A DNA stretch of 64,000 bases from Clarkia xantiana subsp. parviflora (taxonomy: Eukaryota; Streptophyta; Magnoliopsida; Myrtales; Onagraceae). The stretch's first letter is position 1. The number at the start of each line of letters is the position of its first letter. Under the pieces are notes generated by a model, which had not been told where the DNA came from, did no database searches, and saw only the letters and a list, made by a program, of their open reading frames with translations. Location of the stretch: the NCBI GenBank assembly GCA_036873135.1, contig JAPTYO010000001.1:25163774-25227773 (forward strand), given 5' to 3'. This document shows, piece by piece, positions 44,867 through 56,367 of this stretch. Both the position numbers and the translations under genes were made by a program.

Positions 44867-45360
44867 GGTGGGTTTTCATTACAGCTCCACGGATGGGAAA
44901 CCAAAGGAAAACTACCTCACAGTGTACGCTCAAGCGGAAGCTCGCTTAAACAACAGACCATCGGAGAGTAGGAGCTTCGCAGTGCCATGAAGGAGCTCCG
45001 CCTTCGATGTGGGTAAAGCTTCCGCCACCAAAGGAGCACCACCATGAGAGCTCCACTCCGCCGTGGCAAGGACCCTATCACCATCAAACCTCAAAGGAGC
45101 ACCGCCACTAGCGAACCGGAAAAGCTCCGCCTCCGACTTGTATGAGCTCTCCTCTGTTCGATGCTCCCCACCTGAAGCAACCATGTCTCGACTGGGCGTT
45201 AGTATGCCTTCAAGGAAGTGGGTCTTCCCTCCTCAGAGATGGGATTTTTGGAACTAAAGAGCTGATGACAACCATTGGGCTTCAAAATGGGCCAAGTAGT
45301 ATAAATCAGCCGAGCAGGACTTCAAGTGGGCCATTAATCTAATGGGCCTTCTCCCCATAC
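44867..45360. other. GC-rich unassigned sequence
   Basis: Repeated 'aaggagctccgcc' and 'ggagcaccgcca' phrases give open frames on both strands (for example minus 44930-45184, with two related APL..E/EAL..S segments). This looks like an internally repetitive stretch. I recognise no domain, and it may belong to the Tat LTR flanking it. Confidence 0.3.
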
Positions 45361-46013
45361 TTCCAGAGGTGGGCTCCCAGAAACGACTGAACTGGTCAAC
45401 CACCCGCCGAACCGGTTAACCAGAGGTAGAACTGGTCAACGACGGTCAAAGCGGCTAACTAGCAGTCAAATCGGTCAACCACTGACAAAGCCTGTCAAAT
45501 TGGCCAAAAACACCATGGTCGTACCCTACTCATCGGATTTATCACGAGTCATTAGATCGAAATCGTTAAACCCATGGATGTCTCTGTTACACTCACATTT
45601 AATTGTTCTATTTGATATGATCATCTATCTTTACCACCCCCATTATGTAGTTATCTATCTTAGCAAACGAATGCAATTGAACCACTAGATACAGGGCGTT
45701 AGCTTTGTTAAGCATCAAAACCTAAAGTTCATAACCATCATTGCTTATCGAAATTACGAGGTGTTGACTATGTTGATCATCAAAGCTCACAACCAACGTC
45801 AATGGTCTAAGGTATGGGGCATTTACTATGCTAAGGCACAAAGTCTTAATGCTCAAGGCTCACCTCCGAGAAGCTTACTAGCTAGCAAGAAATATAAGTC
45901 TCCTATTCATTTACATGAGTTATCTATTGCTTTGACGCCAGGGCTGTGATAAGTATATATTAGGAGCTATTTATACTTTTGAGTAAAACATGCCTCCATG
46001 CATTTAGTACTAA
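45361..46013. other. Unassigned
   Basis: It opens with many 'ggtcaac' and 'aaccggt' motifs (45390-45500), then is AT-rich. No gene or element end seen before the Helitron. Confidence 0.4.
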
Positions 46014-47868
46014 TCTATATATAATATAATCTTGATGTGTTTAATGTAGTGTTGACAAATAATAAAATTCGCCCCTGATGTGTACAAATAATAACTTTTG
46101 ATTGGTCCATCTCATCAACTATCTTTATTAGCTTATGTGGCATTGTACACATAACCATCTCAACATGCTTGGATGAGCTCCAAGCTCTCACAATGCACCA
46201 AAACAACCGTTTTTTTCTACACAAATGTTACAACCATTTCTATAATTAATATAGTGAATGAATATAAAAAAACGGTAAATTTATGTATGAAATACCTTAA
46301 TATGGCATTCCAATTAGAAACAAAACATTGAAACACTACAAAAAAAAAATCTACAATCACAAGTTGAGAATGATATCTAGGAGCGCTGAGAATTTATGGA
46401 GAAGCGTTTAGGATCGAACCGAGAATAGCCCGCAGAGATCCAGCCGCATCAACCTTCAAGAACAGTCTGTCGCCGGAGAGCCAACCACATCAACATTCAA
46501 GAACAGTCAGTTGAGGTGAGGTCGGACCAAATAAAACATCTACAAACACCATCATGATCTCGACGTTGTAAGCGATCGAGACGCTATTATTGCTATAAAC
46601 CTCCAGTTAAATTCAAATCCATGGTTGTTTATAAATATTCTATTTCAGATTCATGGAGTTCCGATTTAATTGGAGAATAGAGCTGCTTCACAAGATTCGT
46701 AGCTGCTTTGATATGAGTAGTATTTCCTTTGCTCTTACTGTGTTTGCTTGACTTGAATTCCTTCTTTAGTGTTTTTATTGTATTGAAATCAAAGGTTCAT
46801 GTATTATTAATAGCATTTTATCATATTCAATTGTATTCAGCTCTCATTCCTTATAGTCATCTTTCCTTTTATTACAATTTGTAGATGTATAAAAAAAAAT
46901 CAATAGAGTTGTTATTTTACTGATATGAATGGTTTGCCGTAAATATAAATAATATCTTCAAAGTAAAGGAAAGTTTACTAATCAATATTTATTATATATT
47001 TACAAAAAAAAAAATCATTATTTAATATTATATAATAAAATTCTATGTATAGATAGATATTGCAATAAAAAATTTAATAATATTTATAGACACATGTTAC
47101 ATATAAGCAAAAAATATATATTTTTGCACTATATTGTATTTCAATTTTTCTCTTTACTTTCGGGACCTTATTATTATTTATTAAATCTTGAATTTTAATT
47201 AGAGTTATGGTTCAATTTGAAAATTTTAATCCAAGTTATAGAGTTAATATTTATATTTGGTTTTATTTTTAAACCTCTGAACAATTTTTTATTTTAAATC
47301 TTCTTAAAAGTCTATACAAGTTATAGATTTTATAGAAGTTATATAATCATAACAAGTAAATTTATAGTATTTTTTTTTTTAAAATCTTAATGTTAATTTT
47401 ATAACTTCTAATTGGTCCATGTCAAGCATACACTAATCATTTTAGATGACATACACGTGGCTGATCTAATTCATTTTTTACCAACACATTCAAAAGACAT
47501 TACGAATGTTATACAAGTATACAAATTGTTTAGGTAAGTAAGTAATAAAATATAAATGTATCTATTTATACTTCCTTTCTTACAATTATTTTTTTTTTAT
47601 AATTTTGATCAATACTAATATAAATATTCATATTGGATATTAAAAATATAATATTATTTGAGTTTATACAAATAGTTAGGTAAATAAGTAATATAAAATA
47701 AATTTTATTTTTTATTTAGTTATACTTCATTTCTTACTATTATCTTAATTAATATGAAAATCACATTTGAGTTGGAAAATACTAATGTATATATATATAT
47801 ATATATATTAATATTGAATATAAAAATAAAAATATAATATAATATAATTTGATTGTATATGTTTGTTA

Positions 47869-48284
47869 GAGCATCCACAGTGGTATTACGTAAAGAATAC
47901 GTAAACGTGGGTCCTACATATTTATTTAAGTAAAGCAACAAAAACTATCTACAGTGGTTTTACATAGCATTCCTTAAAGATGGGACCCACACGTAAATTT
48001 ATGTTTTTACATAAAGCATTCCTTAAATTTAGTAATGCACTATGTATTACGTAACCAATTTTTTATTATAAATTAATTCATTTAATAATTAATGCTAATT
48101 TCTTATTGGTGGTTGTTGGAAAATTTAATAATAAAATATATTTAAGGAATATGTTTAAGTAATACGATTACAGAGAAAATATTTTTTACGTGTGTCTTAA
48201 ATTTACGTATTACTTAAAGTGTACATAAATGTCTACGTGTCAACTTTAAAGAATACAGTTTAGGTAAAACCATTGTGGATGCTC
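47869..48284. mobile_element. PIF/Harbinger-like MITE, 416 bp
   Basis: The terminal inverted repeats begin GAGCATCCACAGTGGT on the left and, reversed, GAGCATCCACAATGGT on the right, pairing over roughly 25 bases. The 3-bp duplication TTA flanks it (47866-47868, 48285-48287), as expected for Tourist-type MITEs. An internal copy of the 'acagtggttttac' end motif lies near 47950. No coding sequence. It sits inside the Helitron. Confidence 0.88.
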
Positions 48285-49158
48285 TTATAACAATTTTTTT
48301 TATAGCTCTTATTCATTTTCAAGTTACGTTTCATTTAAAGGTAAGTCACTTTGCATCCTAATAATATAAAGTTGCAATTGAACACTAAAAACTTATTTAG
48401 TAAATTTCACTAAAATATAAAATAAATAAAATAAACATATAATAAAATGTCTTAAAAATAAGAAGATTTGATTGAAGTAATAAAAATTCTTATGAAATAC
48501 CATTAAAATTATAAATAAAAAATAAAAGTACAATATATATAAGACATGATTTATTTATCTTTTAGTTAATTCAATCAGAATATAACTAAATTTAGCTTCA
48601 TGAGTTTTTAAAAAATAAAATAAAAAATATGAGGAGAATAAGAAAAGTGAATGCAAGTGTTTAAAATATATAAAATTTAGGAAATGTAATTTGTTTCATT
48701 TACATGTTAGTACTTTTTCATCTTAATAATAGAAATTTTCAATCGTGAACCCAACGAATCTATTTAGAAAATTGTGCTAAAATACAGGGACTAAGTAAAA
48801 TAAATAAACACATAATAAAATATGTTGAAAATAATAATATTAGACAAAAAAATATTAAAAATTAGTATAAAATACAATTTTAATTAAAAGTGATAAATGA
48901 ATAAAAATAAAATAAAATAAAATATTTAAGGTATAATGTCACATGGCTAAACCTATTAACAAACAAATTAACATCTGTTGACACATGCTATAAATAATTA
49001 TATAAGATTATAGATATAAACCTTAAATGTGCAGTAGTGTTTTATTTGGATTGAAAAAATTATTAAAAAAAAAGACCAATCAAATTAATTATTAATGTCA
49101 AATTTGAATTTGTTTTTTTTTTTTTTTTAATATTCTAATTACATAAATAAATCACATA

Positions 49159-49186
49159 CCGCGCAACGCGCGGGTCAGCCACCTAG
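49159..49186 (+). other. Helitron 3' terminus: hairpin plus CTAG
   Basis: Hairpin CCGCGC/GCGCGG with AAC loop, then GTCAGCCAC and CTAG. It serves as the replication terminator in the rolling-circle model. Confidence 0.85.
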
Positions 49187-51229
49187 TTTATATATATAAG
49201 CATGAATGTGCATAACCAGTTGAGGTAGTCTGTCAGTTAAAACCTAGGCATTATAATGAGGACCGACCCGGGTTACTAGCAACTTATAACTGGGGGGCAT
49301 AAATGTCTAATAAACCCTCTGATGATTACTAATTAGGGATGCATCAGGACCTTCCCTAGTGTTGCATGTATGTTTCATCAATAGTTGCATAAAACGTTAC
49401 TTACTAATTCATATGAAAATAATCACGAGGGATCCAAGACACTTTATCAGTGTATGATCGCCACATTATAACGTTACATGTATAACTAACTCTTTCATGT
49501 ATACCTACTACCATGCTAAGCACATTTCTATACATGCAATGCTATGATGGTACTCACACATCCATTCATGTTTGCACGATTCACTTATGCACGTAGCTGA
49601 AAAAATGCAAACCACCTACTAGACCTAGGGTGTAGGCTACAAAAGAGACCCTCCCCATTGACTCTGAGATATGATATAGGTATGCTTGTCCCGTTAAGGG
49701 TCACGTAAAGCATTGTGTATTAGCTTATCTGAAAGCCAACAGCAAGGACACTTTATCAAGTGCCCGGTCGCCATGTCTTAACGATGTGCGGCCATTTTCC
49801 ACGCTATTCCCGCGACCCTTACGCTGATGTTCACGCCGCACGGTCGAAATAAAAACACGAACAACATATTAATTTAAAAAGGCGTAGACATGACGCTCCA
49901 ATTATTGTCAAAATGTATTATCACCATGATCAAAATCACGCTTATATGTGTACATATAAACATGAGAGATCCATGAGAGACATTTTCAACTACATAAATA
50001 GGCATGCCTATAAAATCTCATATCTAATGATTTCCAAAAATGGCATCCTGTGAACCAACTATGATCTGATGATCATGGTAAAAAAGACTAGGTGAGGTCG
50101 CAAGGATCCGACATATACCTATTTGGACGTCACCCGGTACATAACGTTGTGAACGCGCACTTCGCAACGACGGAAAAGCATACTCCTCAAACCAAAGGCA
50201 AGAGAGGGGGGGGGGGGGGGGGGGGGGGGACATGGACAACCAATTAACAGTAGGAAAATCACCATCCCTCAAACTTTTACATTACGTATCTTTTAAGAGC
50301 AATTACACTATTTTTACTGTCTTTATTTTTAGAACAATCAACCTTGCTCGAAAATTACTTTTCGCCCAATCCTAGAGGGGCAGGGGAGTACTAGGAAAAA
50401 CCAATACGCAGTACAACAAACACAAACGCCCTAGTGGCCAAACACCTAGACTAACTCGAAATGCCCAACATTCTAGTGATAACTAAAGCATTGTAATCCA
50501 ATAACACAAGAATCCAATAACACAAGAATAAGGTGCGTGGAGACGCACCCCTCCAACGCAAAACTCGGACTTTCATCCAAATATAACAAAATACATTAGG
50601 AGGACACCCTTCATTTAATAAAACAAACATTCATAAAGGCGAAAAGAACAAACAAGAATTACAACGGAAGAACACAAGATCCCATGATCAGGGTTGACAT
50701 GGGGCGCCTAAGATATTAAGGCTACTAAGAAGACATCCTACTATTCTCATATTGTCATCTATTATATGTCGGAAGACCACTCATAAGGGCGAACGAACTC
50801 CACTGTAGCTTACAACCATGATCTTTCGATCTATGTAGCTTCACGGTTACAATACGGTAGAAACGCTATATTCCCGGAGCAATGAGCAAGAAGAACACAA
50901 CCAAATGGAGCATTATTACTCTTTATATAAAAGATGCACAAGGTTAAGGCAACAACGACTTCTAGGTACCACTAAGGTTCTATGCCCAAAGCATAAAGTC
51001 CAAATATAATTTAAGCAAATTCCTTTGGGTATCAATGACCATGATCCTTTGATCCGGCATCAAATATTATAACCTACAACCACGATCCTTCAATATAGCG
51101 TGTACTTTTACGGTTACATCACCCTTCTAGGAGCAGCAACAAGAGGAGCATGACCCCATGGGGCATTATTATTCCTTAAATGGAAACAACATATAAAACT
51201 TCTAGGTACCACTAGGTGCTACGCCCAAA
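49187..51229. other. Unassigned, perhaps Tat 3' region
   Basis: No coding region recognised. It contains a run of 24 G's (50206-50229). From about 50820 there are scattered 'tacaaccatgatc' phrases that foreshadow the 79-bp array, so at least the right part probably belongs to TatC. Confidence 0.35.
50206..50229. repeat. Poly-G tract, 24 bases
   Basis: An uninterrupted G run, which gives a spurious poly-Pro frame on the minus strand. Confidence 0.85.
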
Positions 51230-51680
51230 ACTCGAAATCCCGCGTTCAAGTGCGTAGGTATATCACTCCTACCGTCATAATCCGACGACCATGCTTATTG
51301 CCATATTATATTACGATCCCACGATCAAGTGCGTAGGTATATCACTCCTACCTCTATATGATCCAGTGATCAGGCGTATTGCCATGTTATATTACGATCT
51401 CACGATTAGGGGCATAAGTATATCACTCCTATAGCCATGATTTGATGATCAAGCTTATCGCCATGTTATATTAAAATCCCCCGAATAGGCGTGTAGGTAT
51501 ATCACTCCTACAGTCATGATCCGGTAATCAGGCTTATCGCCATGTTATATTACGATCCCCTGATCAGGTGCGTATGTATATCACTCCTACAATTGTGATC
51601 CTCCGATCAAGCGTGAAGCCATATTATACTTACAACCACGATCATGTGCGTGAGTATATTACTCCTACTACCGTGATGTT
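51230..51680. repeat. 79-bp tandem array, about 6 copies
   Basis: 'gtaggtatatcactcct' and its variants start at 51254, 51333, 51414, 51493, 51572 and about 51650, so spacing is 78-81 bp. Each unit also holds 'ttatattacgatcccacgatca'-like sequence. Copies are moderately diverged. It lies upstream of the TatC LTR. Confidence 0.85.
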
Positions 51681-52656
51681 TATCTTAAACTACAAATCAC
51701 ACGTACACGAATGGCGCCCCCAAAACATGGATTTTTACACAAGTATCATCAAACTAAGGCACCGCCTCAAGTGTCGGCATCCCATATTGAAGCAGTTGAA
51801 AAGAGAAGAAAATTACGATAACTATCCCTATTGAGCCAAGCAGGCAACACATCTGCTTTGGCCCGTGGGCAACGATGGACATTGGTATAACAACCAGTTA
51901 GATAACCCTTAGAGGTACCAACATTTATTGCCCCTTAAAGGATTACATGAACGTCACATTTAAAGGACAACCATCATACTTGCACAATTTTTTTTCCGCC
52001 CAAGTCTTAGGGGCAGATGGAAACTATGATCACACATCTCCGTTAAATAGGATATTTCACAGAGCGCATGTGTTCATTATCACTCAGGGAAGAGACTGAA
52101 CTAGAAAATCTTAGCTTCAGGGAAGTTCCATTTCCTTGAAACTTTTGTATTTTACATTTTAGATGCAATCACGACGCACATATTATAGTTACATGATTTA
52201 GGCGCACACACGTTGGAAGGAAAATCCATTTTGAAGGATGTTTAGCACCGCCTGGAACTATAACTTATTTATCTAATATCAATGTTGCTTACTTTTGATA
52301 ATCACGTTAAAGGTTATTTATGACTGGAACTCCGGTATTTATATTAAGTAATTACAGGGATCCTTCCTGGATAATCTATGGCCAAATGCATTTCATTGGT
52401 GCGGTGAATATGGAAATAGCCGTTGAAGATGCGTGAATGACCTTTGAGCTTCTATGAATCACAATCCAACGGTCAAAAAGTGAAAAGTTGGGTCAACACT
52501 CGACTAAAGGTCTCAATCTCGACTCAAGAGGTCAATAAGAAGAATCAAGGCTACAACCCGACTAAAAACAAATTCCGCCGGAAAGTATCTAATACAGTAC
52601 TCGACTTAAGACCTATTCTTCATAAGAAGCCGACGACTCAAGTCTCGGGGGGCAAG
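51681..52656 (+). other. TatC 3' untranslated region
   Basis: Contains a module of about 210 bp (52109-52318) that recurs at 55099-55314 and ends in a purine tract. A frame of 108 codons overlaps the LTR start (52444-52770); it crosses an element boundary and is unlikely to be real. Confidence 0.5.
52109..52318 (+). repeat. Tat 3' UTR module, copy 1
   Basis: 'cagggaagttccat' through 'cacgttaaaggttat', about 90 percent similar by eye to 55099-55314, with one or two 1-base indels. Sequence on both sides diverges. Confidence 0.8.
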
Positions 52657-53497
52657 TGTTGGGTTACGATTAATAAGGATAGACTCAAAGAAAATCGAGG
52701 ATGTCTGAGTCGCGACCCAATAGAAAACCATCGACGACCAGTCGTGATCAGAATAAGAAAACAAAGATGAATGGTTGACACTAATAAAGAGAGGTGTCGA
52801 CCACTAATTTGATACTTGAAGAATGGCGACAAGTCCGCTCAAAACTCTCCCTCTCAAGGTAAGAGTCGAGTCGGCAGCCAAGCACTATTGAATAAACATT
52901 CCTCCTAAGGAAAAGACAACTGGCAACCTGCTTGCCGCCTCAGAGAAAACCCTTCCTCGTAAGGAAAGTGCAGGTGGTGACCTACTTGTCACATGTTAGC
53001 TAAAGAAGCCTTTTCTCTTAAGGAAATGACAGGTGGCGACCTGATTCTGCCGCCATGAAGGAAACCTCCCTCTTAAGGAATGGTGAGGTGGAGAACTGCT
53101 TCTACCGTCAGAGGAAAACCTTTCTTAGCTAAGGAAAGATGAGGTGGCGACCTGCTTGTTACCTACTTATACCGACTCCAGACAGAAACCCTCCCAAGAG
53201 GGTAGCCGCAATTTAAGTCGGTACATTTCCCCTATAAATATGGGAACACTTTCATTATTTATCTAAGTTACATTCATATACTTTTACAGTATTCTCTCAT
53301 ATTCCATTACTGACTTAAGTTTCGGAGTAGAATCACGCGCAAATCCCCACCCATTTTCAGGTCCTCGCCTATCAAAGCGCCCTAAAGGAAACTAAGTAGC
53401 CCTTGAGGTTGAGATAGACACCTAAAAGAGTTAGCCAGCGGCGAGACCTCGAAGTCCATTACCAGAAGCTCAGGGCCACGTCAACTTGATCCCAACA
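52657..53497 (+). repeat. TatC 3' LTR (841 bp)
   Basis: TGTTGGGTTACG to GATCCCAACA. U3 holds degenerate tandem repeats of about 55-60 bp with AGGTGGCGACCT (about 52916-53170). TATAAATA is at 53233-53240. It has the same length as the TatE LTR and about nine in ten bases match by eye. Confidence 0.87.
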
Positions 53498-53509
53498 GGT
53501 GTTTATGGC

Positions 53510-53790
53510 ACAAATTTTCAGTCGATGAACCTCAAAAGTTGCTGTCATGTCCACGAACCCTCAAAAGTGGCTATCATGAATACACATCGTAAAGTGGCTA
53601 TCATATCCATACATCGCAAATGGTTATCATCTCCACGAACCTCAAAAGTGGCTATCATGTCCACACATCGCAAACTTTCTACCACGAACCTCAATAATGG
53701 TTAAAACGGCCACGAACCTCAAAGTGGTTATCATGCCCACGAACCTCAAGAACGGCTATCATGTCAATGAATTTCCTATTAGTTGTTATG
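53510..53790. repeat. Irregular tandem repeat of about 28-32 bp
   Basis: 'cctcaaaagtggctatcatgtccacgaa' and variants recur about nine times just right of the TatC LTR. Copies vary in length and sequence. Confidence 0.75.
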
Positions 53791-53867
53791 TTAACATATC
53801 TTCAAAGAGTCATCGGGCATATACGTCTTCAAGTAGACATCACATGAAGAGGGTAATTTCAACATAT

Positions 53868-54535
53868 TGTTGGATCGTCAAAGTCTGGCTAAGCCTAGTG
53901 GAGGCTCTTCTGATTCTCGCCTAGGTGTCTCTCTGAAGTTTGAAGCATCGTGGGCTAGCTTGTTCTTCTTGGCGGGACTGTTCTTGGTGAGACCTGAGAA
54001 TGACGAGGTTTTTTCCCTGATTGCATTCCGGAGCTTAAATTAGTATAAGTGTATTGAAAGTAGGAATCTTGTAAGTGAATGTAAAGTTCTTACTATTTAT
54101 AGAGGTTCTGAACCGACTCTAGGCGGCGTGACCTTCCTAAAAGGGTTTGCTTTTGTGGCGGTGCCAAGCAGGTGACAAGTAGGCCGCCGCCTCACATCTA
54201 CTTAGGAGGGTGGGTTTCTTTATGACAACTTCAATCAGGTGAAAACAAGGTTACCACCTCACTTTTATTTATGAGAGTAGGTTTCCTATTGCGGCGGTGT
54301 CAATCAGGTTGCCACCTCACCATTCCTTAAGAGGATGGGTTTCCTCCAAGCCGGTAAGCTGGTGGCTACCTCATCATTCGTTAATAGAATGAGTTTATTG
54401 GCGGCGTCGCCTTTTTGCACCTTCATTGTGAATTTGCGGTTTTGGCGTAACCTGGAGTACCTTCCTTCAGAGTACCTCTTCATTGATCTTCCGATAGTCG
54501 CTGGCATTATTTAATATTTTACTATGGTTCCAACA
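53868..54535 (-). repeat. TatD 3' LTR on the minus strand, diverged
   Basis: The minus strand runs TGTTGGAACC to GACGATCCAACA (668 bp) and shows the same plan as the TatC/TatE LTRs: repeated 'aaggaatggtgaggtggcaacctg' units, then TATAAATAG, then a GATC.CAACA end. A purine tract TTGGGGAAAA lies at 54536-54545 on its 5' side, so it is a 3' LTR of an opposite-facing element. Confidence 0.72.
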
Positions 54536-54545
54536 TTTTCCCCAA

Positions 54546-55098
54546 TACATTTGGCGTCAACTATTTTTTTTCTAAAAAGGAAAGAGTCGGCGTGTGTCGA
54601 GCAGTCTTTTCTTTTTCCTTTTAGGCTGGAACCCGTAATGGCGTTGGCTTGTAGAAAATCTTTATTTCTGCCATCGTTGATGGATGACGTTTACCTTGGG
54701 TTCCTGGGGAATTCACCTCAAGTCGTGACCATCTTCTAATTTTATAAGGAGTGGCGTCGATCTTGGGTTCCTCTAGGTGTTTTCCCCTTGGGAATTCCCC
54801 TCATGTCGTGACCATCTCTTGAATTTCCTTTCTTGATTTTCCTTTGGCGAGAAAGTTTTTGGTCGTTGGAGTTCGTTATCCAAGAATTTTCTTTACCCTT
54901 GTAACTTCTCCTTAGAAATTTAATCGTTGTAGTTATCATTGCTTCTAATAAGTGATAATGGTTACATCCTTCTTCTTAGATAATTTTCCTCTTTCTCTAT
55001 ATAAACCCCTTCAATGGTTAACCATTGTATTTATCATTGCTTCTAATAAGTGATAATGGTTACATCCTTATTCTTGGAGAATTTTGCTCTTTCTCTGG
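54546..55098. other. Unassigned, possibly TatD internal remnant
   Basis: Contains an imperfect duplication of 'cttgggttcct...attc.cctca.gtcgtgaccatct' (54698-54735 and 54763-54812) and a repeated 'ccattgtatttatcattgcttctaataagtgataatggttacatcct'-like block (54930 and 55022). No gene. Confidence 0.4.
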
Positions 55099-55314
55099 GA
55101 AAATATTAGCATCAGGGAAGTTCCATCTTCCTTGAAACTTTTTTATTTTACATTTTAGATGCAATAACGATGCACATATTATAGTTACATGATTTAGACG
55201 CACACACGTTGGAAGGAAAATCCATTTTGAAGGGTGTTTAGTCACCGCCTGGAACAATAACTGATTTATCTAATATCAAAGTTGCTTACTTTTGATAATC
55301 ACGTTAAAGGTTAT
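55099..55314 (+). repeat. Tat 3' UTR module, copy 2
   Basis: Partner of 52109-52318. Downstream it is not followed by a purine tract and LTR of its own; after about 175 bases the TatE 5' LTR begins, so this is an older remnant. Confidence 0.8.
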
Positions 55315-55491
55315 GTTGATTTCACTATAGAAACAAGGTGACACTCAAATTTATTCGCATTTGCCCGACATATAAGACTCATAATGTTTGATTAACAATT
55401 TTGCTTCCATTAACATCATAGCTTCTCTTTTGGCTACTCTAGGAATGATTCGAATTGGAATGCAATGATGGGGGTTACATCATAAAGGTGT

Positions 55492-56332
55492 TGTTGGGTT
55501 ACGATTAATAAGGATAGTATCAAGTAAAATCGAGGATGTCTGAGTGGAGACCCAATAGAAAAACATTCACGACCAATCGTGTTCAGAAGAAGAAAACAAA
55601 GATTAACGGTCGACACTAATAAAAAGAGGTTTCGACCACTAATGTGATACTCGAAAAATGGCGAAAAGTCCGCTTAAAACTCTCCCTCTCAATGTAAGAG
55701 TCGAGTCGACATCCAAACACTATTGAAGAAACCATCCTCCTAAGGAAAAGACAACTGGCAACCTGCTTGCCGCCTCAGAGAAAACCCTTCCTCTTAAGGA
55801 ATGAGCAGGTGGCGACCTACTTGTCACCTATTAGCTAAAGATACCTTTTCTCTCAAAGAAAGGACAGGTGGCAACCTGCTTCCGCCGCCATGAAGGAAAC
55901 CTTCCTCTTAAGGAATGATGAGGTGGCAACCTGCTTCGACCGCTAGAGGAAAACCTTCCTAGCTAAGGAAATATGAGGTGACGACCTACTTGTCACCTAC
56001 TTATACCGACTCCGGACAGAAACCTTCCCGAGAGGGTTGCCGCCATTTAAAGTCGGTACATTTCACCTATAAATAGGGGATCACTTTCATTATTGATATA
56101 AGTTACATTCTTATACTTTTACAGTATTCTTTCATATTCCATTACTGGCTTAAGCTTCAGAGTGGAATCAGGGGCAAATCCCCACCCCTTTTCAGGTCCT
56201 CGCCTATCAGAGCGCCCTAAAGAAAACTAAGTACCCCTTGATGTCGAGATAGACACCTAAAGAAGTTAGCCTGCGGCGAGACCTCGAAGTCCATTACCAG
56301 AAGCACAGGGCCACGTCAACTTGATCCCAACA
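55492..56332 (+). repeat. TatE 5' LTR (841 bp)
   Basis: TGTTGGGTTACG to GATCCCAACA. Repeated AGGTGGC.ACCT units at about 55740-56000, TATAAATAG at 56068-56076. It is followed by the primer site. Confidence 0.9.
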
Positions 56333-56334
56333 TT

Positions 56335-56352
56335 TGGCGCCGTTTGTGGGAA
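56335..56352 (+). other. TatE primer binding site
   Basis: TGGCGCCGTTTGTGGGAA two bases after the LTR. It is the type seen in plant Tat-clade gypsy elements; I leave the tRNA open. Confidence 0.75.
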
Positions 56353-56367
56353 ACTGATCAAAAAGTC

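Larger units (their letters stand above)
46014..49186 (+). mobile_element. Non-autonomous Helitron, about 3.2 kb
   Basis: The 3' end is diagnostic: a perfect 6-bp hairpin CCGCGC-AAC-GCGCGG (49159-49173), then nine bases, then CTAG at 49183-49186 followed by T. The proposed 5' end is TCTATATATAATATAATC at 46014, preceded by A, giving the A/T insertion site that Helitrons use without target duplication. The inside is AT-rich, without Rep/helicase coding. Two related 'attggtccat' blocks (46099 and 47409) suggest a second Helitron may be nested, so the 5' end is less sure than the 3' end. Confidence 0.75.
51230..53497 (+). mobile_element. TatC: 3' end of a Tat-type gypsy element
   Basis: Tandem array, 3' UTR module, purine tract CTCGGGGGGCAAG (52644-52656), then 3' LTR 52657-53497. 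The left limit is unknown and no coding part is recognised. The LTR family is the same as TatE. Confidence 0.6.

Noticed and set aside
46014..49186. Helitron as an autonomous element
   Set aside because: No frame for Rep/helicase is present in the 3.2 kb.
50024..50272. 82-codon ORF with a poly-Pro stretch
   Set aside because: Generated by the 24-G run on the opposite strand; no other support.
52444..52770. 108-codon ORF ahead of the TatC LTR
   Set aside because: It crosses the purine tract and the LTR boundary, so it cannot be a conserved element gene. No domain seen.
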